The position numbers were made by a program, and so were the translations under genes. From Talpa occidentalis (taxonomy: Eukaryota; Chordata; Mammalia; Eulipotyphla; Talpidae), in contig NW_023601433.1 in the NCBI RefSeq assembly GCF_014898055.3, forward strand, positions 45,999,876 to 46,063,875: a stretch of DNA of 64,000 bases. Reading direction: 5' to 3'. The notes beneath the pieces are model-generated. The model was given only the letters and a program-made list of their open reading frames with translations. It was not told the DNA's origin and did not search any database. Shown here piece by piece: positions 26,521 to 37,614 of this stretch (positions are counted from its first letter, which is position 1; every line of letters starts with the position of its first letter).

Positions 26521-27224
26521 GAAAGTGGGATGCACAAGATAAGGTTAATAACATTAACTCAATGAAAGAACGGTGCAAACATCGGGAAATATGTGCATTC
26601 TATATTCCATATTTTCCTGCGCATTAAGATTTTGTTAAAAATAAATTAAGCAAATGAAATAAATATATACAAATTTTGAGAACAGTCTTGGGGCAGTACT
26701 TTTTCAAATTTACTGCTGATTAACATGTAGAAAATAAAAGTGAAAATTACTTCTAATGAAAATTGAATCTACAGCAGCAAACAATCAGTGGTTGCTTTTC
26801 TCAAGAAAAGCAAATGTGGTTGCTAATACGCCATAAATACCTCTCCATACCCCAGCTGGTAGTCCCTTAACTCATTTATCATCTTCATTTAAAACCACAC
26901 CTTGTCTCACAGAGTAATGTCAAAATTTAAATGACTTTTTCTATTAGCTCTCAAACGTTCACAAAGGCAAGGTGTTGACACAAATAATTAAGAGCTGATT
27001 GAATATAATTAATAACAGCTGTCCTATGACCTTTTTCAATTAGTATCTTAAAACTTTAATAAACCAAAATATGAAAATAAGAAATTTATATGATTTTTAA
27101 TTTTTCACGGCTTAAAATGTTAAGATGAATAATTTAAAAGGTGAACAGTGAAAGACCAGAAAGAACAATATGGTTCCAGGATTATATATGTGGATAGAGG
27201 TGCCTGTACAGGTTTGTGGTGTGT
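26521..27224. other. Unassigned AT-rich DNA
   Basis: Nothing recognised up to the target duplication of the solo LTR. Confidence 0.4.
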
Positions 27225-27229
27225 ACAAC
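27225..27229 (+). repeat. 5-bp target duplication of solo LTR (left)
   Basis: ACAAC here is repeated at 27683-27687 immediately after the LTR, which fixes both ends of the element. Confidence 0.85.
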
Positions 27230-27682
27230 TGTAAAGGTAGGACCTGGGCACAGTGCAGGTTTTCTGATCCCATGCAGACCGGGTAAAGGAGGAGTCAGAG
27301 TCCTCAGTAGTTTTGCAGGTTTTTTATTTGGGGTCCACCAGGCATATGGCAGGCAGGGGTGCTGGCTGGGGGGCTGGGAGGCCTGCCAGCCTCCCAGCCC
27401 CCAGCAAGTCTTCACTCTCTCTAGGCTCTCTAGTGTTCGTTCTGCTGCTTCTCGGCTTCTCTTTCGGCTTCTGCTTTGGCTTCTGCTGCTGCTACTGGTG
27501 CTGCTGCTGGCGTCCCCGTGACGCCGCCCTTAAAAGCACAGTCTTAACTCAGCTGAATCCCATCTACCTATGCCCACACCCTATTCCAGGTGCCCGCCAT
27601 CAGGCATGCATTCAGGACAAGGATCCATCATCTATCCTGATGGCGGAAGGGCAGAAAAGCCTGATATTTTCTTTACCCTACA
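27230..27682 (-). mobile_element. Solo LTR of the 27-29 kb ERV family
   Basis: On the minus strand this 453-bp LTR begins TGTAGGGTAAAG and ends TTTACA, so it has TG...CA ends. It is flanked by ACAAC duplications. It contains the same blocks as 29030-29470 in reverse: TTAAGGGCGGCGTCACGGGG, a GA-rich segment, GGCTGGGAGGCCTGCCAGC and TGCATGGGATCAG. Where the sister LTR has AATAAA, this copy reads AAATAAAAA near 27323-27331. Plus-strand frames of 101 and 127 codons across it are composition effects of the CT-rich antisense strand. A solo LTR arises by recombination between the two LTRs of a provirus. Confidence 0.9.
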
Positions 27683-27687
27683 ACAAC

Positions 27688-28139
27688 CCATACTAAAATA
27701 AATTAGTATTCATACTTTATCCTTTATATGGGAAGTTACATCAACTAAGAAAAACATATCATGTTGGCAAAGAGAGGGGAAAAAAAACCTCATAAGTTTG
27801 ATATTTGGGGGGGTATCAAGTAGAACTAGGAAGCAGTTCTTTGATGACTTACCAGCTTCATTAAATGTCATGCTACCTTCCCTTGAAGGGATTTACAATT
27901 GGAGATTAATGGTCCTTAGAAAATAAATAAATTTGGTCTTTACCAGCCAAATATATTTTGATATTAAGGCAAAATTCTAAACTAATAATTTAATTTACTA
28001 CTAAAAGAAAGTGAGGAAGATCTCATTAAATATTTTTTTCTATTCAAATTATTTTAACTTTTTTTTTGCTAAACATTTTCCTTTATGATGTTCTCTAGCA
28101 CAAAATCCATGAGTATAAATGAGTACAGTATCATTGTAA
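27688..28139. other. Spacer between the two ERV insertions
   Basis: AT-rich DNA of about 450 bp with no recognised feature separates the two LTR elements. Confidence 0.5.
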
Positions 28140-28144
28140 CTACT
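28140..28144 (+). repeat. 5-bp target duplication of the ERV element (left)
   Basis: CTACT here is repeated at 29471-29475 directly after the element. Confidence 0.85.
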
Positions 28145-29179
28145 TGTAGGGTAAGGAAAAATGACTGACAATCCTGCCAGAAGGCGGAGGACATTGGCGG
28201 GTTATGTTTTTTTTGGGAATCTGGGGGTGGCCAGTGGGCCTTGATGGCCAAAAGCAGCCTGTGTATGCCCAGCAGCTAAGCAGAGGAAAAAAGCCAATTG
28301 AGAAGGCAAAAGCTGGTGCTGATGCTAAGTTTGGGAAGCCCTGAGTGGCTACTAAAGCACTAAGTAAGCTGAGGAAGGACAGTGAGTCTCGTAAAATCAC
28401 TTGTGGGTGATGCCCTGCTTGTTGTTGACTGAGGGTGAGGAGCTGAGGAACCCGTCCTTGGGGGACGGGTGGGGAACGTGGCTTGGGGTGGAGCCCAAGC
28501 TGAATGTACAGTTTGTATCCAAAGATCCCGACCCATGTGCTTGTGCAGTGGGTTGGCCTGAGTGCAGGGGTCTGCGAGTTGCATTGGTGGCTATGAAAGC
28601 CGAGTGTTAGAGCGACAGCAGACAGAAACCCTGAGGGTTGGCGATTACCCTCAAAGAGTAGAGAATCCCCAATCCAGGAGTGAGTGCATCCTGGGGGTGG
28701 ATGCTCTGTGTGGCTTGTAGCCGAGACTATAGCCAGAAAAGGCCAGGAAGCCTGACGGCTCCTGGCGTGTTACAGTAGATGCCGTGAGTGATTCCCCTCC
28801 CTCGCATGAGCAGTGCCTTCAGCAGCAGATTTGGTGGCTCATCTGCTGATACCAATAATTGTCTTTTGCCACTAGGTTGGGGCCCTGCCTGGACTTATTT
28901 GTGTTCTGTTGTATTTTGTTGTTATATTGTGATGTATTTGCTTTTGTGGACCATGGCTGCATTGTTTATGTTTGCTAAGAAAATTGCATATATGAAGACT
29001 ATATGGTAGAAAACCCTGAGGGGGTGGACTGTAGGGTAAGGAAAAATGCCAGGCTTTTCTGCCCTCCCGCCATCAGGATAGATGACGGATCCTTGCGGTC
29101 CTGAATGCATGCCTGATGGCGGGCACCTGGAGTAGGGTGTGGGCATAGGTAGATGGGATTCACCTGGGCTGAGACTGGG

Positions 29180-29189
29180 CTTTTAAGGG
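29180..29189 (+). promoter_or_regulatory. LTR TATA-like promoter element
   Basis: CTTTTAAGGG precedes the GC-rich GGCGGTGTCACGGGGACG segment and lies 180 bp before AATAAA, fitting an LTR core promoter. No activity can be claimed. Confidence 0.45.
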
Positions 29190-29369
29190 CGGTGTCACGG
29201 GGACGCCAGGAGAAGCCGAAAGAGAAGCCAAGAAAGAAGCATCAGAAGCCGAGAGAGAAGCAGAGAAGGCCGGAGAGCCCAGATAGAGTGAAGATTTGCT
29301 GGGGGCTGGGAGGCCTGCCAGCCTCCTGGCCCCCCATAACTCCTGCCTGCTGTGTACCGGGTAAACCCC

Positions 29370-29375
29370 AATAAA
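29370..29375 (+). terminator. LTR polyadenylation signal
   Basis: AATAAA in the 3' LTR is conserved at the same relative place in the 767-1135 LTR. Confidence 0.7.
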
Positions 29376-29475
29376 AGACCTGCAAAAGCCACTGAGGACT
29401 CTGGCTCCTCCTTTACCTGGTCTGCATGGGATCATAGAAAACCTGCACTGTGTCCCTTCTTGCCCTTATACTACT

Positions 29476-30145
29476 CATCAACTGAACTTCTATTTGGATT
29501 TTGTGAGGCTTCAGAAAAACAAAGTTGTCATGTTGTACATATTATATATAATTTAAAAGAGCACAATAAAGAAAAGCCTATGCTTCCTGAAAGAAATGAA
29601 TTGTTAAAGTTAGAAATTCAGATTCCAAGATTTTTCGACTTGGTGTGAGCCACTTGTACACGGATTTGACCCTAACAGAGTTACATGCTTAAAGCAAAAT
29701 GGAGTGTGAATTAAGATTGTTTGGGTTGCTTAACTATAGGATGACTATATTATACTCTTGTAGAAGCACTAAATGAGTGGTGAATCAAACCAACTACATG
29801 TCTGAGTTGCTTACAATTTTTTCATTCCTTAACAGGTCAAGTTATTAAGCTCTTGGTTTTAGAGACTCGCATTAGTGTGATTATCCATTCTGATGTCTGT
29901 TTCTTGTCTTGTACATATGCACTCTATTGTATTTTCTGTCTGTCTTTTAAAGAAAATTCTGACTTTGTTTCAGCAAAATACAACTAGAATTTATGTATCC
30001 CATCATCAAAAAAATTTACCTATGTTTTATATTTATCATAGGTTAATATGCCACCTTGCAAAAGGAGATACAGCATACAGTGATGAAGCACTCACATGTG
30101 GGAGTCATGTGCACAAGTAACTCAGATTGATACCAATATTGAATC
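29476..30145. other. Unassigned AT-rich DNA
   Basis: No gene or repeat family recognised. Confidence 0.4.
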
Positions 30146-30270
30146 TCTTGCATTCTCAGTTCATAGGTTTGTTACAGGTATTAAATTATATCATCTATAA
30201 TACTTAGCCCCCTTTCTGGAACACGGCAAAGCCAATCAATATTAACTATTACTGTTATTAAGAAATAGTG
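30146..30270 (+). repeat. MIR 3' part
   Basis: The order 'cataggtttgttacaggtattaaat', 'tacttag', 'ctggaacacgg' and 'tattaactattactgttattaa' follows the MIR 3' consensus. It is highly diverged. Confidence 0.6.
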
Positions 30271-31034
30271 AAGGAAATGCCTAAAGAAGAGCATCAAGCA
30301 ACCACCAATTTTTAAAAACCATTCTCATAGCAACATGTACCTCAAGAATTCACAAACTCACTGTGTGGGCTAAGTGTGGGGCATTGCCTATTCCTATAAA
30401 TAAAAATAACACGTGTTTTGTTTATTTCATTTTCTTAAGTCAATTTGACTTTGATCACTTATGTCTTTTTGAAATTCTGTTTACTTCTATTCTATTTCAG
30501 AATATTCCCTATTACCACTAGTTCACCTTTAATGTGTTCTCTTTTCAATCCAGGAATTGTTTGCCTCCATACATTTCGTCATTTCATCATTTACTTCTTT
30601 CCATATTTTCTCACACTTTGTAAGAATTTCAGTACTTTGCTTCTGCATTGAATAGGAAAATTGCTTTTGTTGCTACTGCTTTGTTTTATAAATTTCGATA
30701 ACCTGTAACCGTGAATTCTACTGTCACCACAACCCACAGTGACAGAGGTTTCAAATAGAACTTTTCTACTGCAAGTAGAATGCATATCAGCATTCACTCT
30801 TTACTGTAAAATGAGGATGACTGTGAGTTCTAGGATCATTCCCACATCTTACTAAAAAAATATACCACTAATTCTGACAGGCAACTTTTGAGTTGTTCTT
30901 CTAGGGCCATTTAAAATCCCATTAGCGTCATGTGTAGAAGGAAACCTTCAAACATGCTGGTGTTTGGACAATTTTTCTACCTTAAAGGCTTATTCATATT
31001 TTTCCTCATTTTTATGTTCTCAGAATTATTTCAT
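30271..31034. other. Unassigned AT-rich DNA
   Basis: Nothing recognised up to the SINE insertion. Confidence 0.4.
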
Positions 31035-31051
31035 AAAGAGTGATATGGAAG
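31035..31051 (+). repeat. 17-bp target duplication of SINE copy 4 (left)
   Basis: AAAGAGTGATATGGAAG is repeated without mismatch at 31329-31345. The A-rich start fits an L1-endonuclease nick. Confidence 0.95.
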
Positions 31052-31328
31052 TGGGGCCTCCCCTGGTGGCGCAGAGGTTGAGCGCTGGGCTGCGAAGCTG
31101 CCCGCAGCCTCTGCAGCGCCGGTTCGATCCCCGGCTGCCAGACGAGGGTCCCACATGGCGTGCAGACCTCTCCTGCCGCCCGCTGCTCCCCTCAGCAGTG
31201 TACTTCGTCAGTCTGCCTGCTCTGCTCTCCCCTCTGGCTCTGGAGAATTCTCTCACCCTCCTGCGCTTCTGACTGTACCCAGTGCTTGTATAAATAAATA
31301 AAAATAAAGCTAAAAAAAAGAATTAAAA
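31052..31328 (+). repeat. tRNA-derived SINE, copy 4 (best preserved)
   Basis: This is the youngest-looking copy and the best reference for the family. It starts GGGGCCTCCCC, has the A box at 31067-31077 (TGGCGCAGAGG) and the B box at 31121-31130 (GGTTCGATCC), followed by CCCGGCTGCC, so the head is tRNA-like. The body carries ACCTCTCCTGC, GCTGCTCCCCTCAGCAG and CTCTGGAGAATTCTCTCACC. The tail has repeated AATAAA-like units and an A-rich end. Several CpGs remain. It is transcribed, if at all, by RNA polymerase III from the internal boxes, and moved by the L1 machinery, as the 17-bp duplication shows. Confidence 0.95.
31067..31130 (+). promoter_or_regulatory. RNA polymerase III internal promoter (A and B boxes)
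   Basis: The A box TGGCGCAGAGG and B box GGTTCGATCC are about 54 bp apart from start to start. The B box matches the GGTTCGANNCC consensus. Confidence 0.8.
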
Positions 31329-31345
31329 AAAGAGTGATATGGAAG

Positions 31346-32140
31346 AGAATTAGGGTGTGAATTAAATATAATGTCCTTAATTTTTCATGCAGGAAGTACA
31401 ATTAAGACTTTTATCTTTTCATAATTAAAATCTGTCATCAGGAAGACTTCTTCACCTGATGTTTTATCTCAAATAAAAATTGATAGTGGCTTTAGTTGTG
31501 CCATTCTGTTCTGAATAAATTCTGCCATTCTCTGTAGAAGACCTTGGGGTGCATGACAACTATCCACCAGATGAAGGAGGTTGGAATTCAGTCCCTAAGA
31601 AACTGGCAACCTTAAAGCAGATGCCAACACAAACTGGTTTTCCTCTTTCACCTGGTAGGCTTGAGGGTTCTAATGAACGATAAAGTTCAAATACTTTATG
31701 TAGAACTTCATTTACATTTTTTTCCTTAAAAGTGCTTTCAACACCAAGACAGTTGGTGTCTGGATTTTCCTGGCATGGGGAGCACTCAAGTAGTGTGTTG
31801 GATTTCTGCTACCCATGAAAAGGAAGGGCACCTGGTCCCAGTTACAAAGTAGAACTGTGTCCACTATGAAGTTCGTTGCTTTGCACAATAATTCCAGTTT
31901 GGGTGGGGAAATAAATTCCACTAAATCACCAGTCACCAGAATAATTTATCATCCAATGCCAACACAGAAACATGACTTGGAGGGCCTCAATTCATGCAAA
32001 AGGGCAAGTAAAATCCCATATGCCTATGAGAGCAGGATCTTCCATGGTTTTTGTAACTTGTACAATTGTTATGCTTTATTTATGAAAGTCAGGTATATTT
32101 TTATGCTAAATTATTATTTATGAAACTAATTGTAGCCAGT
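31346..32140. other. Unassigned DNA
   Basis: There are reading frames of 102 and 74 codons on opposite strands at 31712-32123 without recognisable domains. No repeat family is assigned. Confidence 0.4.
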
Positions 32141-32144
32141 TTAA

Positions 32145-32310
32145 GTGTTAAAAGGAGTCTGAATTTGGAATCATTTGAAAATAGGCTCAAATCAGCACAC
32201 AGCTTTCTCATCAATGAAATGAGAAAAAAGTACATATTGCCAAAGTTCCTTGGGATTATTACTAGTTTATGTGAAGCTCTTAACAATATCTGACATTTGC
32301 TAGGGGATGA
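32145..32310 (+). repeat. MIR fragment
   Basis: The blocks 'tgaatttggaatcatttgaaaataggctcaaatc', 'tctcatcaatgaaatgag' and 'gctcttaacaatatctgacat' follow the MIR layout at low identity. Confidence 0.55.
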
Positions 32311-33340
32311 ATTAAAGATGGTTGCGATTTCTTTTTCTACTGTTGCTAATGTCATTATACCAACGGAACGTCTAACACCGAATATAATGATAAAAGTAAT
32401 ATAGGTTATGTTTCAAATGACATTGACCTAAATATTTAAACCTGTAGCAGCAACTCTAAAAATATCAGCAAAGACACATTTGGTGCATTTCAGTTTACAC
32501 ATGGTATCTGAATCCAGCACTTAGCAAAGTAACACAAACCAAAATGCTGCCTGCGGTGGAAAGGATTGATGCAGGTGTCTCACTTGTGTAATCACTTGCT
32601 GTGAGGTCTGAAAACTGAAGCTCCCTACTCTGAATCTTACCAATTGAACATTCCCCAAAGTAAAAGATTTGGTTTAGTTTCAGCACAAGCAACCAAGAAA
32701 TGACCTCAGCTGCAAAGTATCTGAAATGAATGCGTTCAAATCAGTTTGGATTAATTTACAGGGAAATGGAGTGAACTGTATCTACTCATTGTCCAGAAGG
32801 TTAAAGACTGATTTTTAGAGGTTATTCTAGGCAAAGATTGGTCTGAGTTATAGCCAATCTCAAATTTATCTCTTATCAGTGTGTGATCCTGCTGCCCCAG
32901 GGCTCATGAAATACAGATATTGTATATAAACCAAAGGGGGAAATGAGGATGTAGCAAAGCAGAAATTTTTGTGTAGACCAGTTTGTAAGATCTCTGAGCA
33001 AATTTACATGTTAAGGTCATGGAAGAAATATAAAATTATAGCATTTTGTTGTAAAGTATATAATTTCATGTCATAGGTTAGCAACAATAAACATATTAAA
33101 GAATTATCACAGATAGAATATAACTGTCTCCATTTATATCTTCACATAGAGATCGATTTAATCTTTAAAATTATTATATTGCCATTTTTATATTTTTAAA
33201 ATGTTCAGGATTATTTCACTCTGTCCAATGTATAATTTATTCCTGAGCTTTCCAGAGATTTAATATAATGCAAAGTAACATATATGTTATTCATTTATTT
33301 TAAAAGAACAGAATTGTGAAATTTGTAGGACAGGTAGTTT
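32311..33340. other. Unassigned AT-rich DNA
   Basis: Nothing recognised. Confidence 0.4.
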
Positions 33341-33344
33341 GTTT

Positions 33345-33475
33345 TTTTTTTCCTATTTGAAGAAAAAGAAATAGGCTCTTAGAGGTTGAGGTCAGTTACT
33401 ACAAATCAGTTGCTAAGTGTGGCAGAGGAAGGGACTAATCACAGTTGTTAAGTGTTCCCTGCTCAGGAGACTTTT
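33345..33475 (-). repeat. MIR fragment
   Basis: The antisense MIR core is visible: 'gaaataggctcttagaggttgaggtcagtta', then 'gttgctaagtgtggcagag' and 'gggactaatcacag', equivalent to the usual 'gaaactgaggcccagagaggttaag...agctagtaagtggcagag' order. Confidence 0.7.
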
Positions 33476-35265
33476 CACTCAGTCTATGCCTTCCTAGAAA
33501 AAGTTCAAAATAAGTTACGGAAAAATTTAGTTGATGTGCACCTAGATTAGTTATCTTCTGTACCACTGGATTTTATATGCCAGAGTAGTGCCATTCCAAA
33601 AGAGAAGGACTAGATTTTTATTATTTTTATTTTTATCATGCCATCTCCACAAAACTAGTACAAAATTCTCATCAGACATAGTAACCCTACACACATTGGA
33701 TAACTGTGCCATCAGTAAATAAATTACTGACAAGGACCCTATCTATCCTGATGTGCGTCTGGGGTCACAGGAGCCTAGCAAGCCACTAAGCAAACAGCAA
33801 CAAATGATATATATGCGCCACAGTCTTACTGTGAATAAACTTCCACTTGCTGAAGCATTTACCTAAAACACTGCCTTTAGGAAGGCTGGGTCCACTCATC
33901 CAGGCATGTGTTAAGGTTCCCTTGAGTCCTTTAGATACACAGAGACCAGAACTTAGCTTGCTCATTCCACAATCGAACTGCCCCTAATTTGGATCAGTTA
34001 TTTTGCATTTTGATACCTCCATAAAGCACCCTGACCACAGGCTGCATTCCACACCTCATGCCTTTGGTTGCCTTCCTGGGGGGGACTTGTGCTGCACACA
34101 TGTGACTCACACCAGAGTAGTATGTTTTCAATATCTGAATTAAACAGATTAACACACATTTATGAAACCCATTTGTTTCTTGAAAATTTGTATTAAGAGG
34201 ATTTTATTAATCCCTCTTGATACTGGCTTAAATAATCAACTCCATCATGTGTGAGTCGGAAAGCCAGGGAGCAAGGCAGAGGAGAAGAAAGAAATGCAGG
34301 CAAACTGACAAGTTTTCTCTATTTTGGAAATTTTCTTGGAACAGTTGCTCAGTGTTACAGTTTAATCTCAACAAGTAACCCTCACATGCTTTTTTTGTGA
34401 GGAAAACCAAAAAGAGAGAATGTCCTAAAAAGTTATGATGAAGCTCAATGTTCTTCCAGTTGTTTAGTAGGTAGAGCGAGGAAATGAGAAGGAGATATTT
34501 TCACAGAGAACAGGCTTTGTCAGAAATTTGCACTGAAGAGGGGTGGAGGTGAAGGTAAAAATAAGGAAAATGGTAAAATGTATGCAGGGGATCCTTTAAA
34601 TCTCATTTTGAAATTTCTAGACCACTTCTTTAATGAACTGAAGCTGCAGGAAGCACAGGTGAACTTGCATCCTGGTGTAAGTATCTTCTTAGTAATCAGA
34701 AAAAAAAAATCACTCAATCTAATCTTTGATATGTGACATGATAATAGTCACTAAATTTTGAATCAGGCACATAGTTTGCTAATTTTTTGAATAATATTTT
34801 TTTTTCTGATTTAAAGGATGTCAAAAGTAAATTACCTTCGTCAGATATTGTGTAAGTCATCTTTATCAAAAGATCATTGACATTAAATTGATTACTCCTA
34901 AAAGTCCATCATAAATTTTAAGATTACAAGAGACACACTTCATGTTAACTTTATGCAAAATTGCACACAGAATTCTTCCTTCTCCCCTTGATTCTCCTTC
35001 TCTCCCCTGTCCCCCTCTTTCCTCTCTCTTTTCCTCTCTCACCATTATTGTTTGTTTGTTTTCTTTATTTCAAGCTACCTTTTTAGTTAGTCTCTCACTA
35101 GTCCTCAACAGAGAAGATTTCAACAAATTAAATTTTCTCCTCCAACTTTAGGACTTAATTCCTTTCATATCCCTAACGCAGGCTTGCCAACTCAAACCAT
35201 CTGTAATGAAACTCAATTCACTTTTCAGAGTCCAACTCAAATCCTTTCCCGTCTTGACATTTGAC
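33476..35265. other. Unassigned DNA with a CT-rich tract
   Basis: A pyrimidine-rich tract occupies 34973-35042. The segment 33735-34110 is less AT-rich with AATAAA near 33834 and may be an old LTR, but I cannot support a family. Confidence 0.4.
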
Positions 35266-35269
35266 AAAT

Positions 35270-35445
35270 TACATTTAAATCCTGTCTTTGTCATTTGCTG
35301 CTTGTATGACTTTGGACAAGGACCCTAAGTGGAGATAACACTTATACTGCAGAAGGTTATTTTAAAGGTTAAATGAGATAATACAAGTAAACTATTTAGT
35401 ACAACACAGCATAAAGCTTTACAAATATTTGCTACCATTACACCA
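35270..35445 (+). repeat. MIR fragment
   Basis: The blocks 'aaatcctgtctttgtcatttgctgcttgtatgactttggacaag', 'ggttattttaaaggttaaatgagataatacaagtaaa' and 'agtacaacacagcataaa' match the MIR consensus order well. Confidence 0.8.
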
Positions 35446-35860
35446 TTTTTGCCAGTAACACAAAAAATGAACTGACCACTCCTTCTACAGAAAATCAAAT
35501 AATTATTCCTTTCTTATAGCTTTTGTGTCATTTTTTGCCAGTTTTTTTCATATTACATTTTCTCAATATTTCTTTCATATTACATAATATGCTCAATAAA
35601 TATACAATGGGTAACTTTTTTCACCAGTTAGTACTTTTGCCTTTATATTTACAGAAATCTGATATATGGTTTATTAGGAACTGATATGCTAAGTTCCTAC
35701 CCTCTAGAAATGTTCAGTTTATACAGCACCAACAAACCCTCCTACTTATTAATCTCCAACTCAAATTCACCCATCTCCAGTGTAAATTGCTTGACATATT
35801 TTTTTCACTTTTAGTATTCACTGATCTTCAGTCTCAAGATGATTTATTCTTAAACAACTA
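35446..35860. other. Unassigned AT-rich DNA
   Basis: Nothing recognised. Confidence 0.4.
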
Positions 35861-35862
35861 TA

Positions 35863-36888
35863 CAGTTGCTCACTGTATAGTTGAACAATACTGATTTAAA
35901 CTGTGAGGTCTACTATGATTTTTTTTTCAATAAATATATTGAAAAGCTTTTGGAGATTTGCAGTAATTTGAAGGAAAAAACCTCACAGATGAACCATATA
36001 ACTTAGAGACATTGAAAAAATAAGAAAAGACTATGTCACAAATGTATGAACTATATGTAGCTAATAGTTTATTTTTATAACTTACTACCATAAAATGTTA
36101 ATCTTACAAAAAGTTAAAATGGACCACAGTTTATGCACACAATTATAGACCATATGCGGCTCCACCTTCCGCTAAAAGAAATGCATATATATACTTGATA
36201 CTATATAAGACATAGTATTAAGCCATAACTTCATAAAATTAACTGCAGTACAAAATTTCACTGCAATTTCATAGCCACTTCTTTTGCTATTGTGGTAAAC
36301 TTAAGTGTTGTGTGTGTTCACTTAAAATGCCATGATGTGCTAATCATCGCCATGTGAGTACTTCACTATGCCAGTGAATTATGTACTTCAGTAAAAAGTG
36401 ATCTCTTGCAGCTCTTGCATATTTCTCATCATGGTTAGTGCACTGCAATAAAACCCATACAAGTGTCATTAGAGATGTTGTATGTTCATCCAAAAAAGAG
36501 AAAAATCATGTTAGTACAAGAAAAAGTTGAGTTGCTTGAGTTGCATGATATGTACCTACCGATGTAGGTACTGACAGACTATTCATTTTGGAAACAAATG
36601 ATGTAAACTCATATTGGTAAATACAATAGTACTGTGAGCATATTTTTTGTTCCTTATGATTTTCTTGATAACATTTCCTTTTATATGGCTTATTTTATCA
36701 TAATGGTATCTATAATACATGTAACATACATAATAGGTATTAATGTACCATGTATGTCATCAGTTAAGATTTCCGGTCAACAGTAGGTTATTAGTAGGTT
36801 CAGTTTAGGGGAGTCAAAATTATGCAATTTTCTACCATATAGAGGTCAGTACGCATAAATCATGCATTGTTGAAGTGTTTACCAAATA
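35863..36888. mobile_element. Tigger-like (pogo/Tc1-mariner) DNA transposon remnant
   Basis: The left end CAGTTG follows a TA dinucleotide at 35861-35862, as expected for TA target duplication. The internal landmarks 'ttttttttcaataaatat...ggagatttgcagtaatttgaa', 'actaccataaaatgttaa' and 'ttccggtcaacagtaggttattagtag' match a common Tigger2-type non-autonomous element as I remember it. The right end 'gcattgttgaag' mirrors the left 'ttgaacaat'. No transposase frame survives. The exact subfamily and right boundary are uncertain. Confidence 0.7.
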
Positions 36889-37272
36889 GTTGTACATGGA
36901 TGTATTTTTTTCATATGGTTAAGCCATTATAAGCCTTTTATAACTAGGAAATACCCCTTAGTTTTAGCTACCTGTTTACAATATATTGTCTGTATGTTCA
37001 TTCCTTACTCACACTAGACAATCATTGATTTCCACGACAATCATTGATTTGCATGACAAAGAGTACAGTGTTGAGATGCTTGGCCACTTGATCTGTGTCT
37101 CAGCATCTCTGAAATGACTTTCTCAACTATAATATTTTTCATGCATGCTCAATTACATATAAAAATATAAAATACTACAGGATCACCAAGCAGAGTCATT
37201 GTAGATGCTAAGTAAATGTCAATGCTCTTCTCTTATCTTCACAACAAATTATTATAAGAAATTATCCATAAA
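36889..37272. other. Unassigned AT-rich DNA
   Basis: It contains a small direct repeat (GACAATCATTGATTT twice near 37018-37050). Otherwise nothing is recognised. Confidence 0.4.
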
Positions 37273-37560
37273 GGGGCTTCCCTGGTGTCACAAGGGGTTA
37301 AGTGTCAGCACTATGAAGCTATCTGCAGCCACTGCAGTGGGAGCTCAATCCCAGCCCAGAGAGATACCCACATGGCTCAGCAGACCGTTCCTGTCTCGCC
37401 TGCTGCTCCCCTCAGTTGTGTGTTTCAGTGGATCTGCCTATTTCAGTGTATCTACCTGCTCTGCTCCCCACTCTGTCTCTGGTGAATTCTCTCTCCCTCC
37501 TGTACCTCTGGTCTACACCCCAGCTCCTGTATACATAAATATATAAATCTTAATAAAAAA
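37273..37560 (+). repeat. tRNA-derived SINE, copy 5 (older)
   Basis: It starts GGGGCTTCCCTGGTGTCACA. The B box is decayed to GAGCTCAATCC. It has a duplicated segment near 37423-37460 (TTTCAGTGGATCTGCC / TTTCAGTGTATCTACC) absent from the other copies. The tail is 'tacataaatatataaatc' plus A-rich. Confidence 0.85.
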
Positions 37561-37614
37561 GCAAATGACTGTTAAAAAAAGTATCCCTAAGAATATTGTA
37601 ATTAAACCATTTTT

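Larger units (their letters stand above)
28145..29470 (+). mobile_element. Short endogenous retroviral element with nearly absent 5' LTR
   Basis: The 1326-bp element is bounded by CTACT duplications. It starts with the first 19 bases of the family LTR (28145-28163) and switches at once to non-LTR internal sequence (28164-29029). It ends with a complete LTR (29030-29470). A purine-rich tract, the likely plus-strand primer, lies just before the LTR (about 29013-29028). The internal part shows no gag, pro, pol or env that I recognise, and its longest frames are about 70 codons. It is best read as a non-autonomous or deleted provirus whose 5' LTR was lost from nucleotide 20 on. The target duplication shows the outer ends are the original ones. 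Confidence 0.8.
29030..29470 (+). mobile_element. 3' LTR of the 28-29 kb ERV element
   Basis: It begins TGTAGGGTAAGG and ends TTATA (TTACA in the sister LTR). A TATA-like CTTTTAAGGG sits at about 29180-29189 and AATAAA at 29370-29375, placing the promoter and polyadenylation signal as expected for U3-R-U5. It is closely related to the solo LTR on the opposite strand at 27230-27682. Confidence 0.85.

Noticed and set aside
27216..27696. Plus-strand frames of 101 and 127 codons rich in leucine and cysteine
   Set aside because: They lie antisense to a solo LTR; the CT-rich strand gives leucine-rich frames without a gene.
31052..31130. tRNA gene
   Set aside because: The A and B boxes belong to a tRNA-derived SINE head; the sequence does not close into a tRNA cloverleaf end and continues into the SINE body and tail.
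36181..36430. Conserved non-coding element or host exon in the 36 kb region
   Set aside because: The text matches the interior of a Tigger-like DNA transposon with a TA at its left end.
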